A stretch of DNA of 18,927 nucleotides, taken from UBA8437 sp003445035 (GTDB lineage: Bacteria; Planctomycetota; Planctomycetia; Planctomycetales; Planctomycetaceae). The DNA lies in the NCBI GenBank assembly GCA_937901285.1, contig CALCHI010000386.1, positions 1 through 18,927 of the forward strand. Direction: 5' to 3'. A program made the position numbers and the translations under genes. Shown here one piece after another: positions 15,281 through 18,927 of the stretch (its first letter is position 1; every line of letters starts with the position of its first letter). The notes beneath the pieces were generated by a model. It searched no databases, was not told the origin of the DNA, and was given only the letters and a program-made list of their open reading frames with translations.

Positions 15281-16198
15281 ATGATGAACAAACGGATGAT
15301 CGTCGCGATGGGGCTGGGGATGGCCCTGGGCTGGGGAGCCGGGGAGGACCGGGCTGTCGTGGCCGAGCGAGGGGCCGATTCGCTGGCCAAGCGGGCTCTC
15401 GCTGTCCGCCAGGTGATCGCGCACCGCGGTTCAAGCTCCGACCGGCCCGAGTGCACCCTGGTTTCGTTGCGGCGGGCGATCGAGGTGGGGGCGACGGCCA
15501 GCGAGGTCGACGTGCGGTGGACCAAGGATCGTCAACTGGTGATTCTCCACGACGCGACTCTCGACCGGACCACCAACGGCACCGGCAAGATCGGGGCGAC
15601 GACACTGGTCGAGGTGCGGCGGCTGGACGCCGGGAGCTGGTTCGATGCGAAGTACCGTGCCGAGAAGGTGCCGACATTGCGGGAGGTGCTGGAGACCGGC
15701 CGCGGGCGAATTGACGTGCTGCTGGATCTCAAGGAGCAAGGGGCCGACTACGACCAGCAGGTGGTCGGTGAGGTCAAGCGTTTCGGCGATCCGAAGAAGA
15801 CGATCGTCGGTGTCCGCAGTGTCGCGCAGGCTCGCAGGTTCCGCAAGCTGTTGCCCGGGTCGCGGCAACTGGGGCTGATTCCCGATCCGAAATCGATCGA
15901 GGCCTTCGTGGAAGCGGGAGTCGAGACGATCCGATTGTGGCCGCGCTGGATCAAGGCCGAGCCGAAACTCGTTGAGCGGGTTCACCGGTTGAAGGTCGGG
16001 CTGCATGTCAACGGCAGCAAAGGCGCGCGGGCGGAGGTGGAAGCGGCACTCGCCCATCGACCGACATCGCTGTCGAGCGATGACCCCGGCCGGTTGATCA
16101 AGACACTCAAGGCGATTTCGCAGAACAAGAAGCCGACATCGAGGCGATCGAGAGTTTTCTCGCGAGCCGCTTTCGGAACCCGACTTGGAAGAGGATGA
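15281..16198 (+). CDS. Exported glycerophosphodiester phosphodiesterase (GDPD family)
   Basis: A 305-aa enzyme predicted to hydrolyse glycerophosphodiesters to glycerol-3-phosphate and an alcohol. After a signal-like N-terminus (MMNKRM, hydrophobic 7-20) come the family catalytic motifs: IAHRGSSSDRPECT (46-59) with His48, Arg49 and Glu57; SEVDVRWTKDRQLVILHD (74-91) with Glu75, Asp77 and His90; and DLKEQG (149-154). PTLREVLE (131-138) is also typical. A TIM-barrel end is seen at LSSDDPGRLI (264-273). The last 25 residues are basic and not conserved-looking. Two adjacent ATG codons (15281 and 15284) are possible starts; GGGAG lies nine bases before the first. The stop overlaps the mfd start (ATGA). 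The signal suggests action in the periplasm or at the surface, unlike the cytoplasmic Mfd. Confidence 0.88.
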   Translation: MMNKRMIVAMGLGMALGWGAGEDRAVVAERGADSLAKRALAVRQVIAHRGSSSDRPECTLVSLRRAIEVGATASEVDVRWTKDRQLVILHDATLDRTTNGTGKIGATTLVEVRRLDAGSWFDAKYRAEKVPTLREVLETGRGRIDVLLDLKEQGADYDQQVVGEVKRFGDPKKTIVGVRSVAQARRFRKLLPGSRQLGLIPDPKSIEAFVEAGVETIRLWPRWIKAEPKLVERVHRLKVGLHVNGSKGARAEVEAALAHRPTSLSSDDPGRLIKTLKAISQNKKPTSRRSRVFSRAAFGTRLGRG

Positions 16199-18927
16199 AC
16201 TCCGAGGACGGTCAGCAGGTCCCGGCCGTCCCTCCGGCCGACCTGCGGCAACTGGTTGTTGACCTGGAGGGAGACGAGCGGTTCGTCGAGGTGGTGCGGG
16301 CGTTGTCCCGCGGAGAGAGTGCCACGGTCGACGGGGCGTGGGGGTCCGCGTGCGCGCTGGCGCTGTCGGGTATCTCTCGCCAGCGGCCCTCGGCCCTGGT
16401 CGTGGTCGTGCCGCGGGTGGGCGAGGTCGAGGCGCTGGCGGCCGACATGGGGGCCTTTGCTCACGCTCCACCGCTGGTGTTCCCCGCCTGGGAGACGCTG
16501 CCCGAGGAACACGACACGTCGGATCCGGTCTTCACGGCTCGACTGCGAGTGCTCTCGGCCCTGGAACGCGCCACCAATCCGCCCGTGGTGGTCACCAGCA
16601 TCGCCGCACTGATGCAGCCGGTGCCCAGCCGTGCCCAACGGAACGCGTCGACGCGACGGTTTGTCACCGGCGAGGAGACCGATCCGGAGGAGTTGCTCGA
16701 GTGGCTGGTGGCTCGGGGACTGGAACCGACCACCGCCGTGGCCCTGCCGGGCGAATTCAGCCGTCATGGCGGCATCATCGACATCTTCGCACCCGACGCT
16801 GTTGACCCGGTGCGGCTGGAGTTCTTTGGTGACGAGATCGACTCGATCCGGACCTTCGATGCCGAGTCACAGCGGCAGTTGGAAGTCTGCGAGGAGGTCG
16901 AACTGTGCCTGGTCGAGCCGGCGGGGGTTGCGGCGGCCGACGAGGCCGAGTTGTTGACCGAGTCGTTGCCGGAGGGGACGTGGGTGGGTCTGGTCGAATT
17001 GCCCGATCTGAAACGCGAGGGCGAGGAGGTGCGGTCGCGGCTGGAACGGCGGGAGGGGCTGGTGACGGTCGAGGAGGTGCTCAGGGGACTGACCGAATTT
17101 CCCAGCGTGGTCGTTGCGGCGTTGTCAGCGGCAAGCATGGAGACGACCTGCCACCTGGCCGTGGAGTCGATCGAACGGTTTGGCGGGCCACGGACACGGG
17201 TGCTGGAGGAGTTGCAGGAGACGCTGGGGCCCGACGAAAAGGTGCTGGTGGCGTGTCACAACGAGGCCGAGCGTCTGCGGCTGGCCGAGATGCTGGAGGA
17301 GCTGCCGAAGCCGGAGACCGAGGAGACGGGACGGCTGGGTGAGCAGGTGACGCTGTGCCTGGGACGATTGGGACGGGGGTTTCGCCTGGTGCGGCAGCAG
17401 TTGATCGTGCTGGGTGACAACGAGCTATTCAACCGGACCGAGATCCGTCCGCAAACTCGCCAGACTCGCCGCGACGCCCGCGCCATCGACAGCTTCCTCG
17501 ATCTCGAGCCCGGAAACCTGGTGGTTCACCTGGCTCACGGCATCGGTCGTTACCGTGGCCTGAAGCTGATCGACCGGCAAGGACATTCGGAGGAACACCT
17601 GTCTCTGGAATTCCGCGACCGGGTGCAGTTGTACGTTCCCGTATCGCTGATTCACCTGGTGCAGAAGTATGTCGGCCCGTCGAAGACCACCCCGGAACTT
17701 TCCAAGATCGGAGGGTCGACCTGGGAGAAGAAGAAGAAGCGGGTTGCCGAGGCGGTCAACGACCTGGCTTCCGACATGCTGCGGATGCAGGCGGTTCGCG
17801 ACGCGCAGCCGGGACTGTCTCATCCGGAGGGGAGCCACTGGCAGACCGAGTTCGCCCAGGCCTTTCCCTACTCGGAGACCGCCGACCAGGCCGAGGCGAT
17901 CGATTCGGTTGGAGCTGACATGCGGAGGTCGCGGCCGATGGACCGGCTGCTGTGCGGTGACGTCGGTTACGGCAAGACCGAGGTGGCGATGCGGGCGGCG
18001 TTTCAGGCGATCGACGGCGGACGACAGGTCGCCGTGCTGGTGCCGACCACGGTGCTGGCCGAGCAGCATTTTCGGACATTCTCCGAACGGATGGCCGAAT
18101 TCCCGGTGACCATCGAGTCCCTGTCGAGATTCAAGACCCGCAAACAGCAGCTCGGAACGCTCCAGCGTGTGGCCGAAGGGAGCGTCGATGTGGTCATCGG
18201 CACCCACCGACTGGTGCAGAAGGACGTCAAGTTTTCCGACCTGGGACTGCTGGTGATCGACGAGGAGCAGCGGTTCGGGGTGGCGGCCAAAGAGCTGCTC
18301 AAGACGATGAGGCTTGAGGTGGACGTGCTGACGATGACCGCCACGCCGATCCCCCGCACCTTGCACATGTCGCTGTTGGGAATCCGTGACATCTCGAACC
18401 TGCAGACCGCCCCACGGGACCGCATGGCGATCGTGACCCGGATCGCTCGCGATGACGACGAACTGATCCGCCAGGCGATCGTCCGTGAACTCAATCGCAA
18501 TGGCCAGATCTTCTTTGTGCACAACCGGGTCCAGGACATTCACCTGGTCGCCGAACGCATCGAGTCGATTGTGCCCGAGGCCAGGATCGGTGTCGTGCAC
18601 GGGCAGATGAAGGAGTCGGAACTGGAACGCGACATGCTGGATTTCGTCTCCGGACGCATCGATGTGCTGGTGGCGACGACGATCATCGAGAGCGGGCTCG
18701 ACATCCCCAATGCGAACACGATGTTCATCCACGACGCCGACCGGTACGGGTTGGCCGACCTGCACCAGCTGAGGGGTCGTGTCGGTCGCCAGAAGCGGCG
18801 GGCTTACTGTTACCTGCTGTTGCCCGAAACCCGGCCGCTGTCCCAGGTGGCCATACGGAGACTGAAGGCGGTCGAGGAGTACAGCGAACTGGGTGCGGGG
18901 TTCAAGATCGCGATGCGGGACCTCGAG
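16195..18927 (+). CDS. mfd: Transcription-repair coupling factor Mfd, C-terminus beyond window edge
   Basis: The frame is open from ATG 16195 to the window end, giving 911 codons of a protein usually near 1100-1150 aa. Mfd displaces RNA polymerase stalled at DNA lesions and recruits UvrA. The UvrB-like N-terminal part shows VFPAWETLPEEHDTSDPV and LPGEFSRHGGIIDIFAPDA. The polymerase-interacting domain contains GNLVVHLAHGIGRYRGL (440-456). The RecG-like helicase is complete in its motifs: Walker A GDVGYGKTE (588-596), DEEQRFGV (689-696), TATPIPRTL (715-723), the translocation region GVVHGQMKESELERDML, TTIIESGLDIPN (828-839) and LRGRVGRQ (859-866). The sequence stops just after GFKIAMRDLE, so the C-terminal D7 domain is outside. 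The ATG is the only usable start after an in-frame TGA at 16081. It overlaps the GDPD stop by four bases. Confidence 0.97.
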   Translation, partial: MNSEDGQQVPAVPPADLRQLVVDLEGDERFVEVVRALSRGESATVDGAWGSACALALSGISRQRPSALVVVVPRVGEVEALAADMGAFAHAPPLVFPAWETLPEEHDTSDPVFTARLRVLSALERATNPPVVVTSIAALMQPVPSRAQRNASTRRFVTGEETDPEELLEWLVARGLEPTTAVALPGEFSRHGGIIDIFAPDAVDPVRLEFFGDEIDSIRTFDAESQRQLEVCEEVELCLVEPAGVAAADEAELLTESLPEGTWVGLVELPDLKREGEEVRSRLERREGLVTVEEVLRGLTEFPSVVVAALSAASMETTCHLAVESIERFGGPRTRVLEELQETLGPDEKVLVACHNEAERLRLAEMLEELPKPETEETGRLGEQVTLCLGRLGRGFRLVRQQLIVLGDNELFNRTEIRPQTRQTRRDARAIDSFLDLEPGNLVVHLAHGIGRYRGLKLIDRQGHSEEHLSLEFRDRVQLYVPVSLIHLVQKYVGPSKTTPELSKIGGSTWEKKKKRVAEAVNDLASDMLRMQAVRDAQPGLSHPEGSHWQTEFAQAFPYSETADQAEAIDSVGADMRRSRPMDRLLCGDVGYGKTEVAMRAAFQAIDGGRQVAVLVPTTVLAEQHFRTFSERMAEFPVTIESLSRFKTRKQQLGTLQRVAEGSVDVVIGTHRLVQKDVKFSDLGLLVIDEEQRFGVAAKELLKTMRLEVDVLTMTATPIPRTLHMSLLGIRDISNLQTAPRDRMAIVTRIARDDDELIRQAIVRELNRNGQIFFVHNRVQDIHLVAERIESIVPEARIGVVHGQMKESELERDMLDFVSGRIDVLVATTIIESGLDIPNANTMFIHDADRYGLADLHQLRGRVGRQKRRAYCYLLLPETRPLSQVAIRRLKAVEEYSELGAGFKIAMRDLE

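Noticed and set aside
16114..16198. Possible frameshift at the C-terminus of the GDPD gene
   Set aside because: The last 25 residues are basic and unlike the family, and the mfd frame upstream of its ATG reads as acidic, more protein-like sequence. But an indel here would fuse GDPD to Mfd without a stop, so an unconserved tail is simpler.
1..18927. Mobile element, CRISPR array or defence island
   Set aside because: No transposase, integrase, terminal inverted repeats, regular spacer-repeat pattern or known defence motif was seen. The tRNA-Gly at the left edge shows no integrated element beside it within the window.

Overview
The window (about 18.9 kb, GC-rich) looks like ordinary chromosomal DNA from a planctomycete. 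The inference rests on several features: a Hanks-type Ser/Thr kinase with a planctomycete-style N-terminal segment, an exo-rhamnogalacturonan-lyase-like (PcRGLX/YetA) exported protein, an amidase of the SETWGS type beside a small Tat-signal protein, generous intergenic spacing and promoters of the TATAAT/TACAAT/TACGAT kind. No mobile element, CRISPR array, phage gene or defence cassette is visible. Ten protein genes, one partial tRNA and several regulatory candidates are supported. One of the ten genes (mfd) runs open off the right edge.

Left part, all minus strand (1-10532). A tRNA-Gly(GCC) is cut by the left edge and has its own strong promoter. Above it lies a two-gene unit: a soluble Ser/Thr kinase with a degenerate C-terminal receiver domain, translationally coupled (GTGA overlap) to a Gfo/Idh/MocA oxidoreductase. 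Its leader holds a probable promoter, two hairpins and a nine-T tract. Next comes a likely operon transcribed in the order small Tat-signal protein, amidase, glycosylasparaginase, NagA, with an ATGA overlap between the last two. Glycosylasparaginase and NagA fit a route that salvages GlcNAc-Asn; GlcNAc kinase and NagB are not in the window. A single long exported polysaccharide-lyase-like gene (1185 aa) then stands alone.

Right part, mixed strands (10844-18927). A divergent region of 311 bp with two similar inverted repeats precedes a radical SAM enzyme (plus). A small exported protein with an SH3-like, FlgT-C-like segment follows. It converges with a cytoplasmic S9 prolyl-oligopeptidase-family peptidase (minus). 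A compact divergent promoter pair separates that gene from an exported glycerophosphodiester phosphodiesterase (plus), whose stop overlaps the start of mfd (ATGA). mfd is present for 911 codons, with all helicase motifs, and lacks only its C-terminal part.

The most interesting points are the glycoasparagine-salvage operon with its Tat-signal partner, whose signal is built from a 9-bp tandem repeat; the kinase with a pseudo-receiver and a structured leader; the orphan radical SAM enzyme behind paired inverted repeats; and the GDPD-mfd overlap. None amounts to a clearly new system from sequence alone.
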